A model generated the notes under the pieces. That model made no database searches. It was not told the origin of the DNA and saw nothing but the letters and a program-made list of their open reading frames with translations. Made by a program: the position numbers and the translations under genes. Of a stretch of DNA of 64,000 nt, positions 52,246-60,949 are shown one piece after another. The number at the start of each line of letters is the position of its first letter. The stretch's first letter is position 1. Source of the DNA: Lachnospiraceae bacterium (GTDB taxonomy: Bacteria > Bacillota > Clostridia > Lachnospirales > Lachnospiraceae); assembly GCA_902363555.1 (NCBI GenBank), contig CABJAM010000005.1, positions 372,001 through 436,000 on the forward strand, read 5' to 3'.

Positions 52246-52637
52246 CGTTTTATTCCTCCGCTGTCGTCCTGTTTAATATCCCCTTCGGTGGTGAGCTTGG
52301 TGATCATCTCATCCGCCGTCATATTGGGGCTCAGTTCAAAAGTTCCGGGCATGATCTTATCGCCCACCTTCTCAAGCCTTACACGAAGCGTAAAGGCGGT
52401 TTCATACTTAATAAGGCCGGCTTTTTTGAGCTGCTTGGCCACATCGGACGCCGTCGTACCTTCACTGACAACAATGGTCGTCGTCTCCGTATTATACTTG
52501 GACATCACCGGATCCCCAAACACTTCATAGGAATAGTCATATGCAAACATCGCTGCCTGGTACACCAGAAAAATAACAAATGCATAGACTAAAACATGAA
52601 TACAAAGTTCAAAAAAACCTAAAACCACTTTCTTCAT
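52242..52637 (-). CDS. Short MltG-like membrane protein without catalytic domain
   Basis: The 131-residue protein has an N-terminal membrane helix (about 12-32) and a LysM-like domain resembling the first soluble domain of MltG/YceG (TTIVVSEGTTASDVAKQLKKAGLI, KVGDKIMPGTFELSPNMTADEM). The catalytic transglycosylase domain of full-length MltG (usually over 300 residues) is absent, and the gene ends cleanly by overlapping trmR. It occupies the MltG (yrrL) position. It may be a regulatory remnant of MltG, or the catalytic part may be elsewhere. Confidence 0.8.
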   Translation of the reverse strand: MKKVVLGFFELCIHVLVYAFVIFLVYQAAMFAYDYSYEVFGDPVMSKYNTETTTIVVSEGTTASDVAKQLKKAGLIKYETAFTLRVRLEKVGDKIMPGTFELSPNMTADEMITKLTTEGDIKQDDSGGIKR

Positions 52638-52657
52638 ATGCTCACTCCTTCATCCCT

Positions 52658-53002
52658 TCACTCCTCCAGGAAACTCAGATCTAAAGTCACAGCGCTGCCG
52701 ATGCGGTCATAAACCTTACGCATCATTTCCACCAGCGCCTGTTCTGCGGCCAGATAATCCATAACCTTTGGGAGCTCCAGTATATCCTGGTAGTCCTTTT
52801 GCAACTGCTCTATGGCTGCCTGGTCATCGTCCTGGACCGCACGGTTTTGCAGATAAAAAAGCTGTCTGCGGTAACCATTGACCCGGTCTGCAATTCCGGA
52901 TTCACGTGTAATGAAACTTCTGAGCTCATTGTAGGATATATATTCTTCACTCTGTTGTATTGCGGCAATTAAGCCTTCCGTCCGTTTACTGACTCCCGGC
53001 AT
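52658..53002 (-). CDS. YlbF/YmcA family protein
   Basis: The 114-residue helical protein belongs to the YlbF/YmcA (Com_YlbF) family. In Bacillus YlbF, YmcA and YaaT form an iron-sulfur complex that affects RNase Y and sporulation. Segments such as AIQQSEEYISYNELRSFI and KVMDYLAAEQALVEMMRKVY fit the family, but similarity is modest. It lies between RNase J and the MltG-like gene. Confidence 0.8.
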   Translation of the reverse strand: MPGVSKRTEGLIAAIQQSEEYISYNELRSFITRESGIADRVNGYRRQLFYLQNRAVQDDDQAAIEQLQKDYQDILELPKVMDYLAAEQALVEMMRKVYDRIGSAVTLDLSFLEE

Positions 53003-53085
53003 AACTTATACGCCTACTTTCTATCGTCATGTTTATTTCCGCGGCGGGCGCCGTATAAGGCAGCCCCCCGCATGGCAGGCTGTGG

Positions 53086-54783
53086 TTATTCCACTTCCAT
53101 GATGATCGGCAGGATCATCGGATTGCGTTTCGTCTGTTTCCAGACATAATCCCCCAGAGATTCGCGGACCACATTTTTAATCTTGCCCCAATCCGTACAG
53201 CGACGGCTCAGACAGCTCTCCAGCGCTTCGCTGACCACGTGGCGGGCATCCTCCATCAGAGTCTCCGACTCTCTCACATAGACAAAGCCGCGGGATACGA
53301 TATCCGGACCTGCCATGATCTGATTTGTAAACTTCTCCAGAGTAATGACAACGATCAGCAGACCGTTCTGAGAAAGCATCTGACGGTCACGCAGCACGAT
53401 ATTTCCCACATCGCCCACGCCCAGGCCGTCCACAAAAATATCGCCGCACTGTACCTTTCCCGTCTTTTTGGCGCTGTCATCACCGATTTCCAGCACATCG
53501 CCACTCTCCATGATGATGATATTTTCCTTCTCTATACCCATGAGCTGGGCCAGGCCCGCATGAGCCTTCAAATGGCGGTATTCGCCATGGACCGGAATGG
53601 CATATTTCGGCCGGGTCAGCGCATAGATCAGCTTGATCTCCTCCTGGCAGGCATGTCCGGACACATGAGCGTCCTGGAAAATAACCTCAGCGCCTTTGTG
53701 ATACAGCTCGTTGATAATGTTGGACACTGCTTTTTCATTGCCCGGGATTGGATTGGAGCTGAACACGACCAGATCCCCGGGTACGATGGAAACCTTGCGG
53801 TGAACACTGGCAGCCATACGTGACAGCGCAGCCATAGTCTCACCCTGACTTCCCGTAGTAATGAGCACCACCTGCTCCGGCGGATAGTTTTTCATCTGAT
53901 CCAGCTCGATCAGTGTATTTTCCGGCATGCTGATATATCCCAGCTCCTGGGCAATGGTGATGATATTTACCATACTCCGCCCTTCCACAATAACCTTGCG
54001 GCCGAACTTGTATGCCGTATTGATGATCTGCTGCACACGGTCCACGTTGGATGCAAATGTGGCAATAATAATACGGTTTTTCTGATGTTCATTAAATATA
54101 TGGTCAAACTGACGTCCCACCGTGCGCTCGGACTGGGTAAAGCCCGGACGCTCCGCATTGGTACTGTCGCACATCAGCGCCAGCACGCCCTTTTTGCCAA
54201 GCTCGGCAAAGCGGCCCAGATCGATGCGGTCGCCAAATACCGGCGTATAATCGATCTTAAAGTCACCGGTGTGGACAATGATCCCGGCCGGTGTATAAAT
54301 GGCCAGCGCCGTAGCATCGGCAATACTGTGGTTCGTCTTGATAAATTCGATACGAAAGCATCCAAGATTAATGGACTGTCCGTGACGGATCACCTTACGC
54401 TTCGTCGTTTTCATCATATTGTGTTCTTTTAATTTATGTTCGATCACACCCATGGTCAGCTTTGTGGCATAGACCGGCACGTTCACGTCCTTTAACACAT
54501 AAGGCAGCGCGCCGATATGGTCCTCATGGCCGTGGGTAATGACGAAGCCCTTTACTTTGTCGATATTATTTTTAAGATAAGTGATATCCGGGATGACCAG
54601 GTCGATACCAAGCATATCTTCCGTAGGGAAAGCAATCCCGCAGTCCACAACAATAATATTATCCTCGTATTCAAAGCAGGTAATATTCATACCGATCTGT
54701 TCCAGACCGCCCAGGGGAATTATTTTCACCTTTTCACTTTTAGTTTCATTTTTTGTCTTCGTTTTTGAGTTATTCGTTTTCAA
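53086..54783 (-). CDS. rnj: Ribonuclease J
   Basis: RNase J is a metallo-beta-lactamase-fold enzyme with 5'-exonuclease and endonuclease activity in mRNA decay and rRNA processing. The 565-residue protein has a 20-residue Lys/Asn-rich N-terminal extension. The zinc motif HGHEDHIG is at residues 84-91, and later metal ligands lie in VHTGDFKIDYTP, CDSTNAERPGFT and ALTRPKYAIPVHGEYRH. The C-terminal domain is present. It is a single RNase J here; whether a second paralogue exists elsewhere is unknown. The gene follows a fur-type regulator by 63 bp. Confidence 0.96.
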   Translation of the reverse strand: MKTNNSKTKTKNETKSEKVKIIPLGGLEQIGMNITCFEYEDNIIVVDCGIAFPTEDMLGIDLVIPDITYLKNNIDKVKGFVITHGHEDHIGALPYVLKDVNVPVYATKLTMGVIEHKLKEHNMMKTTKRKVIRHGQSINLGCFRIEFIKTNHSIADATALAIYTPAGIIVHTGDFKIDYTPVFGDRIDLGRFAELGKKGVLALMCDSTNAERPGFTQSERTVGRQFDHIFNEHQKNRIIIATFASNVDRVQQIINTAYKFGRKVIVEGRSMVNIITIAQELGYISMPENTLIELDQMKNYPPEQVVLITTGSQGETMAALSRMAASVHRKVSIVPGDLVVFSSNPIPGNEKAVSNIINELYHKGAEVIFQDAHVSGHACQEEIKLIYALTRPKYAIPVHGEYRHLKAHAGLAQLMGIEKENIIIMESGDVLEIGDDSAKKTGKVQCGDIFVDGLGVGDVGNIVLRDRQMLSQNGLLIVVITLEKFTNQIMAGPDIVSRGFVYVRESETLMEDARHVVSEALESCLSRRCTDWGKIKNVVRESLGDYVWKQTKRNPMILPIIMEVE

Positions 54784-54846
54784 AATCGCACCTCCGCATT
54801 TTTTTGCTGATTGTGCAATGCCGACAACGATACCCGAACAATATTT

Positions 54847-55308
54847 TTATTTCTTTTTCAACGCTTCACTACACGCCCGGCAGCGTCCATAAAACTTTAC
54901 TTCATGGTCGCTTACAATAAATCCCATCGTATCACGTATCCTGCCCTCCAGTTGTTCCAGCAGGTCGTCCTCAAAGGTGAAGACGCCGCCGCATTCCAGG
55001 CATATTAAATGATGATGGTGGTGATGACTCTTGTCTCTGTCCGGATCTCCGATCTCGTACCGTACAAATCCGTCGTCCAGATTCAGTTTGTCGATCACAC
55101 CAAATTCCGATAGTTTCTGTATGTTGCGATAAACAGTAGCCAGCCCGATCTCCGGCCAGCTGGCTTTTACTTTTTCGTAAATCTCCTCTGCGGTAAAATG
55201 CCGGTCAGGTTCATTTGCGAGGACTTCAAAAATGGCAAGACGCTGACCGGTGGTTTTCATTCCCTTTTCTTTTAAAAGCTTTTTATACCGTTCCAGACGT
55301 TCATCCAT
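54847..55308 (-). CDS. Fur/PerR family metalloregulator
   Basis: The start at 55308 has GGAGG seven bases upstream. The 153-residue protein has the Fur winged helix (KTTGQRLAIFEVL, EIGLATVYRNIQKLSEFGVID), then the metal region SHHHHHHLICLECGG with six consecutive histidines, and a second CxxC (CRAC) near the C-terminus for structural zinc. The two CxxC pairs fit Fur, PerR or Zur; the metal sensed cannot be decided from sequence. It may be co-transcribed with RNase J downstream. Confidence 0.92.
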   Translation of the reverse strand: MDERLERYKKLLKEKGMKTTGQRLAIFEVLANEPDRHFTAEEIYEKVKASWPEIGLATVYRNIQKLSEFGVIDKLNLDDGFVRYEIGDPDRDKSHHHHHHLICLECGGVFTFEDDLLEQLEGRIRDTMGFIVSDHEVKFYGRCRACSEALKKK

Positions 55309-55396
55309 ATGATCCCCTCCTCCCCTGACGTAAAACATTGTCCGAGTAACGTGACTCATTACATCAATTTCTAATTTTTATATGATAAAAAGATAT

Positions 55397-55672
55397 CTAT
55401 TCCATTTCGATATCTACATCATCCAATATCTGTGCAAATACGCCGGATATGGCATCCAGCTCCTTATCATCGTCCACGATATTATAAATAAGGTCTGACG
55501 ATTCTGCACCTTCATAAGTTTCTTTTAAGATTAAAGCTTCCGCCTCATCATCCATAGAATCGGCAACTAATATATAATTAATATTATTGATACGTGTCTG
55601 TTCAATAATATAAAACTCTGCTTTTTCTCCGGTATCTGTCAGTGTAAATTCTACTTTTCCCTGCTCTGCCAT
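55397..55672 (-). CDS. yrzB: DUF1292 family protein (YrzB)
   Basis: The start at 55672 has GGAGG seven bases upstream; the open frame extends 17 codons further into sequence overlapping ruvX. The 91-residue acidic protein has the DUF1292 pattern KVEFTLTDTGEKAEFYIIEQ and a C-terminal IVDDDKELDAISGVFAQILDD. Its function is unknown. It is always close to ireB and ruvX in Firmicutes, and follows ruvX by 47 bp here. Confidence 0.88.
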   Translation of the reverse strand: MAEQGKVEFTLTDTGEKAEFYIIEQTRINNINYILVADSMDDEAEALILKETYEGAESSDLIYNIVDDDKELDAISGVFAQILDDVDIEME

Positions 55673-55719
55673 AAATTGACCTCCACGTCTGCGGGAATGG
55701 CAATTCCCGTGACAAATTC

Positions 55720-56184
55720 TCATTCAGGCGCACCTGACGGTTCGTCCTGCGGCCCGTGCATACTTAAATAATCCAGATAACCCTGCAATATAAAAACCGC
55801 TGCCAGTGCGTCCACATAGGTTTTTCGGTTTTCACGGCGCACATCGCCCTCGATGAGCGTGCGCTGTGCAGATATCGTACTCATCCGTTCATCCCAGAGC
55901 ACAACCTCAAGTCCGGTCCGCCGCTTTAAGCTGTCGGCAAACGCACCGGTCTTTATGGCTCTGTCTCCTATGGTATTGTTCATATTCTTAGGATATCCAA
56001 GAACAATCAGCTCTACACCTTCGTTTTTAATTATTTCTTCAATCCGTGCCAATGTCTGGCGTAGCTTGTTCTCATCCTTGCGTTTGATGGTCTCCACGGC
56101 CTGGGCTGTAAGTCTGAAGGGATCACTCAGCGCCACACCCACCGTTTTTGAGCCATAGTCCAATCCAATAATCCGTCCGGCCAT
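55720..56184 (-). CDS. ruvX: Holliday junction resolvase-like RuvX/YqgF
   Basis: The 154-residue RNase H-fold protein has GLDYGSKTVGVALSDPF at the N-terminus, LIVLGYPKNMNN and the catalytic WDERMSTISAQRTL segment. The family is implicated in processing of pre-16S rRNA and in DNA recombination. It lies three bases after ireB (IreB-RuvX-YrzB), a conserved Firmicute trio. Confidence 0.95.
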   Translation of the reverse strand: MAGRIIGLDYGSKTVGVALSDPFRLTAQAVETIKRKDENKLRQTLARIEEIIKNEGVELIVLGYPKNMNNTIGDRAIKTGAFADSLKRRTGLEVVLWDERMSTISAQRTLIEGDVRRENRKTYVDALAAVFILQGYLDYLSMHGPQDEPSGAPE

Positions 56185-56187
56185 GGA

Positions 56188-56448
56188 TTACTTCAGATTC
56201 ACTTCGATATAATTTTTCAAAAGCTCTTCCAGCAGTTCGTCCCGCTCCACCTTCATAATTAAATATCTGGCGTTTTTGTAGCTGGTCACATACGTCGGAT
56301 CTCCGGACATAATGTACCCTACAATCTGGCTCACCGGATTGTATCCCTTTTCGGTCAATGCAATGTAAACCGCTTCCAGAATGTCCTTAACCGCGATCTC
56401 GGTTTCATTATTCACCTTAAAATATTGTGTGTTGTTCATATCTGGCAT
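56188..56448 (-). CDS. ireB: IreB family regulatory protein (DUF965)
   Basis: The 86-residue protein has the IreB signature VKDILEAVYIALTEKGYNPVSQIVGYIMSGDPTYV (residues 20-54). In Enterococcus IreB is phosphorylated by the PASTA kinase IreK and affects cephalosporin resistance. The start at 56448 is nine bases after AAGGT; an in-frame ATG at 56439 is the alternative. It heads the ireB-ruvX-yrzB group. Confidence 0.93.
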   Translation of the reverse strand: MPDMNNTQYFKVNNETEIAVKDILEAVYIALTEKGYNPVSQIVGYIMSGDPTYVTSYKNARYLIMKVERDELLEELLKNYIEVNLK

Positions 56449-56503
56449 ATTATCACTACCTTTACTTTCTTATTTACGGATCTAAAACTTCTGGTTATCT
56501 ATT

Positions 56504-56532
56504 ATATTAATATAAATTTTAAAATAATTCAA
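56504..56532 (-). promoter_or_regulatory. Possible promoter of ireB-ruvX-yrzB
   Basis: On the minus strand TTGAAT (56527-56532) lies 17 bp from TAATAT (56504-56509), with TATAAT three bases further. The region is very AT-rich, so chance matches are likely. Confidence 0.35.
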
Positions 56533-56623
56533 TCAATTCTTTTACAAATCACAAAATCTTAATTATTTTTCCTGTATTTTATAGGTTTTAAGCAGCTTAT
56601 AAATTTTAAATCACATTAAAATG

Positions 56624-56673
56624 GCCATTCCTATAAAATATCCGATGCATAAGCATGATTTTACAGGAATGGC
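56624..56673 (-). terminator. Terminator of the NTF2-like operon
   Basis: GCCATTCCTGTAAAAT and ATTTTATAGGAATGGC pair over 16 bp with one G-T pair, followed by CATTTTAAT on the minus strand. It lies about 48 bp after the last gene of the operon. Confidence 0.75.
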
Positions 56674-56721
56674 TTTCTTTAGTCAATTATAAAAATTTTC
56701 AGATAAGTTCTGATTATATGA

Positions 56722-58344
56722 TCAATATTCAAAGGTTTCAAACGGTAACGGCCACGCTTTTCCATGATTATTTACAGACCAGCCGCCGGTCTCGCCATAT
56801 CTGTATTTATATACATATTTTTTAGGATTTTCAGCAGTCCAGCCGCCAACCATAGGTGTCCAGCCAAAGTGCCATAGCCGCCATTTCCCGTTTTCTTTGA
56901 TGAGTTCATGGCAATATGTTCCAAATCCAGGTAAATACTCCCGATCGATAACACCATCATATTCAGCAGCTTTTCCGATATTTCCCCAACACTTATCTAC
57001 AAACCAGGCCTTTGCCGAATTACCATCATAACTTAATTCAATTACCGGTGAACATCCTGTATGAAATTGGGGATTGTTCCACATCGACTCATGACCTTCG
57101 TATATGCCATTAATCATCTTACGGCAGTGAGACATAACAGCCTCGTAGCCGACATAAGAGTTGGTGAGCTGAATCACCGGAGCATGTTGTTTATTAACCA
57201 TAAATAAATCCGGAAAATCCGACAGATCATTACGTTTTAAACGCTCAGTCCATTGCGGCAGCAACGATTCAATCTCAAATATATCCTCTGCACAATTTTT
57301 ACATCCCTTCCATCGCGGAGCAAAATTGCGATTTGGATTTCTGCCCATATACTCGACCATTCCGGGCATGTTATCCAAACCATCATGATTAATATTATAA
57401 TAATCCAAATCATTAATTTTGCATAATTCAGTTATCTTTACACCAAGAATTTTCCAAACACCGTGTTCCTGCACATAATCAAAATGAATTTTAGCTAACC
57501 GATACTGCATTCTATATGGAACATCTTTATACCCATAAGCGGGACCTCTGAAATTAACCAGATTACCAACAAAGTCTCCCACGGCCTCTTCTCCATGCGT
57601 ATAAATTACAGGTGTGCACATAGTTATAAACTGAGGATACATTTCAAGGTTTTGATGTTCCTTTCTGGCAATCATATCAAATGTTTCCATAACTTTTGTT
57701 CTGCCATACACAGGTTCTTCTAAAATATCAGGCAAATCAATATAAATATTATGATCAACTGCAAACAATTTCCCGCATTCGGCCAATCCATCATGGGAAA
57801 TGTGACCTGCCAGATTACGTAATTCCACATAATCCTGAGGCAGCACATCGGATTCCGGATATATACAGTTAATCCTTTGATCATTATCCCACACTGCCGG
57901 TTCATCATTACTATCATAATCCCAGGGAGATACGTGTAAAAGCTTCAACCTGGAAAAAGATCTCATCTTCCAATCATTTGATACGAAAACAAAAGTAACT
58001 GTTATTCGCCAATAAGAATATAACATATGCATACCTGTATCATCTGAATATAATTGATATGTATATGTATTCCAATGGCCCATCAACGCCCCATCTTCAC
58101 ATTCCTTCCATGCCGCACTGTGAGTTAAATCAATAGTTTTATAGCTTTTTTCAGCAAATCTGCAAAGTGCTTCCACACAATCTTTCCAACCTTTACAATC
58201 GATTCCCTCATCTGGCATATAAACACTTACTGCGTCACTTTTTTCAATCATGTCTTCTATATGGAGCTTTTTCTCTCCCAATGCCATTCCCTGTAGTAAA
58301 AAACCAATTTTATTTGACATTGAAACAATACCTTTAGAATTCAT
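56722..58344 (-). CDS. Large protein of three NTF2/SnoaL-like modules, paralogue A
   Basis: The 540-residue protein is unrecognised as a whole but shows three consecutive segments (about 15-140, 170-305 and 352-495) with the helix-then-curved-sheet pattern of NTF2/SnoaL domains. Each begins with a helical stretch and a Trp/Tyr-rich cavity pattern (SYWRITVTFVF; PYRMQYRLAKIHFDYV; EIESLLPQWTERLK). A GGW-rich tail (about 500-540) ends in PLPFETFEY. It is homologous to paralogue B along most of its length. No signal peptide, membrane helix or known catalytic motif is seen. It is the last gene of the transporter operon, followed by a terminator. Enzyme or ligand-binding roles are both possible. Confidence 0.7.
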   Translation of the reverse strand: MNSKGIVSMSNKIGFLLQGMALGEKKLHIEDMIEKSDAVSVYMPDEGIDCKGWKDCVEALCRFAEKSYKTIDLTHSAAWKECEDGALMGHWNTYTYQLYSDDTGMHMLYSYWRITVTFVFVSNDWKMRSFSRLKLLHVSPWDYDSNDEPAVWDNDQRINCIYPESDVLPQDYVELRNLAGHISHDGLAECGKLFAVDHNIYIDLPDILEEPVYGRTKVMETFDMIARKEHQNLEMYPQFITMCTPVIYTHGEEAVGDFVGNLVNFRGPAYGYKDVPYRMQYRLAKIHFDYVQEHGVWKILGVKITELCKINDLDYYNINHDGLDNMPGMVEYMGRNPNRNFAPRWKGCKNCAEDIFEIESLLPQWTERLKRNDLSDFPDLFMVNKQHAPVIQLTNSYVGYEAVMSHCRKMINGIYEGHESMWNNPQFHTGCSPVIELSYDGNSAKAWFVDKCWGNIGKAAEYDGVIDREYLPGFGTYCHELIKENGKWRLWHFGWTPMVGGWTAENPKKYVYKYRYGETGGWSVNNHGKAWPLPFETFEY

Positions 58345-58365
58345 AAAAAGTTCCTCCCTGTCTAA

Positions 58366-59973
58366 TTAATAATGAAATTCTTCAAATGGCATGGGCCATA
58401 ATTTTTCTGTTGGATGTTCCGACCAGCCTCCGGAGTGTCCAACCGTATAATTTAAATCCGGTAAATTAAAAAGTCCGTCATTGTTTGTACCTAAGCTATA
58501 CATTTTCCATTCGCCATGGTCTTTTACATAGCGATTATAATATAACCCTAATCCCGGATAATAGGTTCGCTCCTTTTGATGCTCATTATACAGGATTCCC
58601 ATGCCAATATTACCGAAGCAATAATCCACACACATCATTTCTGCTTCCGTTCCATCATCCGAAATTTCAATAACAGGCACACCGCCATTATGAAATTGAG
58701 GATATTTTCTCATAGAGGGTTCTTTTTCTAAAATATCGGTCAGCATTTTTTTCGCGGTCTTCCGGACTTTTTCATATCCTGCCGTACCAGAAAGCAGATG
58801 TAACTCCTTCCCTGAATCATTTATCATATACTCGTCAACAAAGTCCTCCAGTCCGCCGCGTTTAAGCCTGGTCGTCCAAAAATCCAAAATTGTTTCGATC
58901 TGATACACATCTTCTGCATTCAGATTTTCATCCTTTTGCATTTTGGGCGCATGGCGCTCCATACTAACATCAAGGGTATGCGGTGCTTTAGATTCTATGT
59001 AATCCTGTTTATCCGGATTAAGTAAGGATATAAATTCATAGGATTCTACTCTCCAGTTGTCTGCTTTCGTAAGAATCATATCCGAAATACCAATTCGAAT
59101 CATCATCGGGTAAGGTACTTTCGTTTCCCCATAAGCCTTTCCGTAAAACTGATAAGCTCCGGTTCCAGTTCTGAGATGTATACGATCTGGTTTAAACTCC
59201 ATGATCAGAGGATCATTTGCAGCAAATACTTTCCACATATAGTGCGGTGCATTGGAATTTTCAAGTTGCTGCAGCTTATGGTAGCCTTCCCCGACAGCGT
59301 CTGCGCCAACTGTCTTATAGACCTCAAAAAATGGATTTTTCCAATAACTTTTTTCTGACAACCTGGACAAGGCCAGTTGATCTTCCGGAGAGCCATATAG
59401 ATAGCGGTTGACCACATTGCGTATTCTTACATAGTCATCCGGCTCAATATCAAAACATATATTTTTATTTTTTATGTTCTTCTGCCAGTACATTTCAATA
59501 TCCTCATCAGATAAGTTAAATATTCCCGGCTCACTTGTATGATCATAGCACCATGGATTCATATGTATTAATTTCAAAGCGGAAAAACTTTTAATAAATC
59601 GAGATCCCCCTGTCGGCCAGCTTTCAATTTCTATACGCCAATAAGAAAATTGGATTTTTTCACCACCTTTGTCTTTCAATATTTCATATCCAAAGCTGTT
59701 GCAGGTCGTCTGGGAATTTCCATTGGTTATCGTCCGTTCGCCAAATGTGTGCAGTAAATGGAATTGATTTTTCGTTTTTTGAGACAAAACAGCGCAGGCC
59801 TTTTCCGCGTCCGAAAATCCACGTGCTTCAATCCCAAAATCCGGACAGTAAATATAAGCATCCTCATCATTTTTCATATGCTGCAGGAGTATATCCCCCG
59901 CATGACCAAAGGGCCATGCCTCCATAAGCAATTCTGTAAACTGTTTCATACATGTTATTCTTTTTGTGTCCAT
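58366..59973 (-). CDS. Large protein of three NTF2/SnoaL-like modules, paralogue B
   Basis: The 535-residue protein is a paralogue of the gene 21 bp downstream. Shared segments include FSALKLIHMNPWCYD (against FSRLKLLHVSPWDYD), EDVYQIETILDFWTTRLKR (against EDIFEIESLLPQWTERLKR), PQFHNGGVPVIEISDDG and the end GHSGGWSEHPTEKLWPMPF. Charged residues at many positions differ, so the two may bind different ligands or form a heteromeric complex. It is cytoplasmic by sequence. The start at 59973 has AAGGAG eleven bases upstream. Confidence 0.7.
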   Translation of the reverse strand: MDTKRITCMKQFTELLMEAWPFGHAGDILLQHMKNDEDAYIYCPDFGIEARGFSDAEKACAVLSQKTKNQFHLLHTFGERTITNGNSQTTCNSFGYEILKDKGGEKIQFSYWRIEIESWPTGGSRFIKSFSALKLIHMNPWCYDHTSEPGIFNLSDEDIEMYWQKNIKNKNICFDIEPDDYVRIRNVVNRYLYGSPEDQLALSRLSEKSYWKNPFFEVYKTVGADAVGEGYHKLQQLENSNAPHYMWKVFAANDPLIMEFKPDRIHLRTGTGAYQFYGKAYGETKVPYPMMIRIGISDMILTKADNWRVESYEFISLLNPDKQDYIESKAPHTLDVSMERHAPKMQKDENLNAEDVYQIETILDFWTTRLKRGGLEDFVDEYMINDSGKELHLLSGTAGYEKVRKTAKKMLTDILEKEPSMRKYPQFHNGGVPVIEISDDGTEAEMMCVDYCFGNIGMGILYNEHQKERTYYPGLGLYYNRYVKDHGEWKMYSLGTNNDGLFNLPDLNYTVGHSGGWSEHPTEKLWPMPFEEFHY

Positions 59974-60032
59974 TACTTTATTATCTCCTTATAGTTCATC
60001 AACTAATATTTCGGCCCTCTGAACGTTTACCA

Positions 60033-60935
60033 TCAGCCTTTAACACCTCCAACAGTTATTCCTTTCACAAAATATTTTTGAAAAAAGGGATATGCAATAA
60101 TTATAGGGAGTATGGCTACCACAGCGATCGCCATTCTCATCGTCGTTGTAGGTAATTCTGTCATATCTATTGCAATCCCCATAGAGGCTGCATTGGCGGC
60201 AAGATAGCTGATATTATCATTTAGCCGGTTCAGGATCAATTGAATCGTGTAATATTGGCTGCCATTTTGCTGGGTCAGATAATACATGCCATTTTTCCAT
60301 TCGTTCCAATAACTCACAGCACTCAACAAGCCAATCGTCGCATACATAGGTACGGACAGAGGTACAACAATTTTCAAAAATATTTTGATTTCACCTGCGC
60401 CATCAATCCTGGCAGAATCTAAAATCTCATCCCCAATATTTCCGGAAAAATAATTTTTCATCAATATAATATTAAAGCCGCTTACAAGCACTCCGGGAAC
60501 TATCAATGCCCAAATGGTATCCTTTATATGAACTAAGTTAGTATATACAAAATAGGTAGCTACCAAACCGCCATTAAAAAGCATAGAGAAGACAACTAAA
60601 AATGTAAGAATCTTTTTACCGGGAATATCCTTATTACTCAACGCGTAGGCCATTGTAGATGTCAGGATCAGGCATAAAGCAGTTCCAATTACGGTAACAA
60701 CAATCGTCATAAAATACGCTTTTCCAAGTGTTTTCCATTCAGTGATCAAATATCTGTAAGCCTCCAGGCTAAACTTCTTCGGAATAAATGAATAGCCATA
60801 CTTAATTGCAGAGGCATTTTCCGTAAGAGAAGACATTATCAACAAGACGAATGGCAAAAGAACAGCCAATGATAAAAAGATCATTATAAAATTTGTAATA
60901 AAGGAAACCCTTTTTTGTTCTTTAGATTTGATCAT
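60033..60935 (-). CDS. Sugar ABC transporter permease (YtcP/CUT1 type)
   Basis: The 300-residue protein has six membrane helices and the transport EAA loop ILDSARIDGAGEIKIFLKIVVPL (about residue 185), typical of the inner permease subunit that pairs with LplB-like proteins. The ATG at 60935 was preferred to 60939-60941 because of its spacing from the GGGGG site. No ATPase subunit is encoded in the window, so a shared MsmX-like ATPase is expected. It lies 14 bp after the partner permease. Confidence 0.93.
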   Translation of the reverse strand: MIKSKEQKRVSFITNFIMIFLSLAVLLPFVLLIMSSLTENASAIKYGYSFIPKKFSLEAYRYLITEWKTLGKAYFMTIVVTVIGTALCLILTSTMAYALSNKDIPGKKILTFLVVFSMLFNGGLVATYFVYTNLVHIKDTIWALIVPGVLVSGFNIILMKNYFSGNIGDEILDSARIDGAGEIKIFLKIVVPLSVPMYATIGLLSAVSYWNEWKNGMYYLTQQNGSQYYTIQLILNRLNDNISYLAANAASMGIAIDMTELPTTTMRMAIAVVAILPIIIAYPFFQKYFVKGITVGGVKG

Positions 60936-60949
60936 ATGCATCCCCCTCG

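Noticed and set aside
55676..55710. GGGAAT-GGCA-ATTCCC followed by GTGACA, similar in style to the 59-bp repeat
   Set aside because: It lies at the coding boundary of ruvX/yrzB and matches only in general form, so chance is likely.
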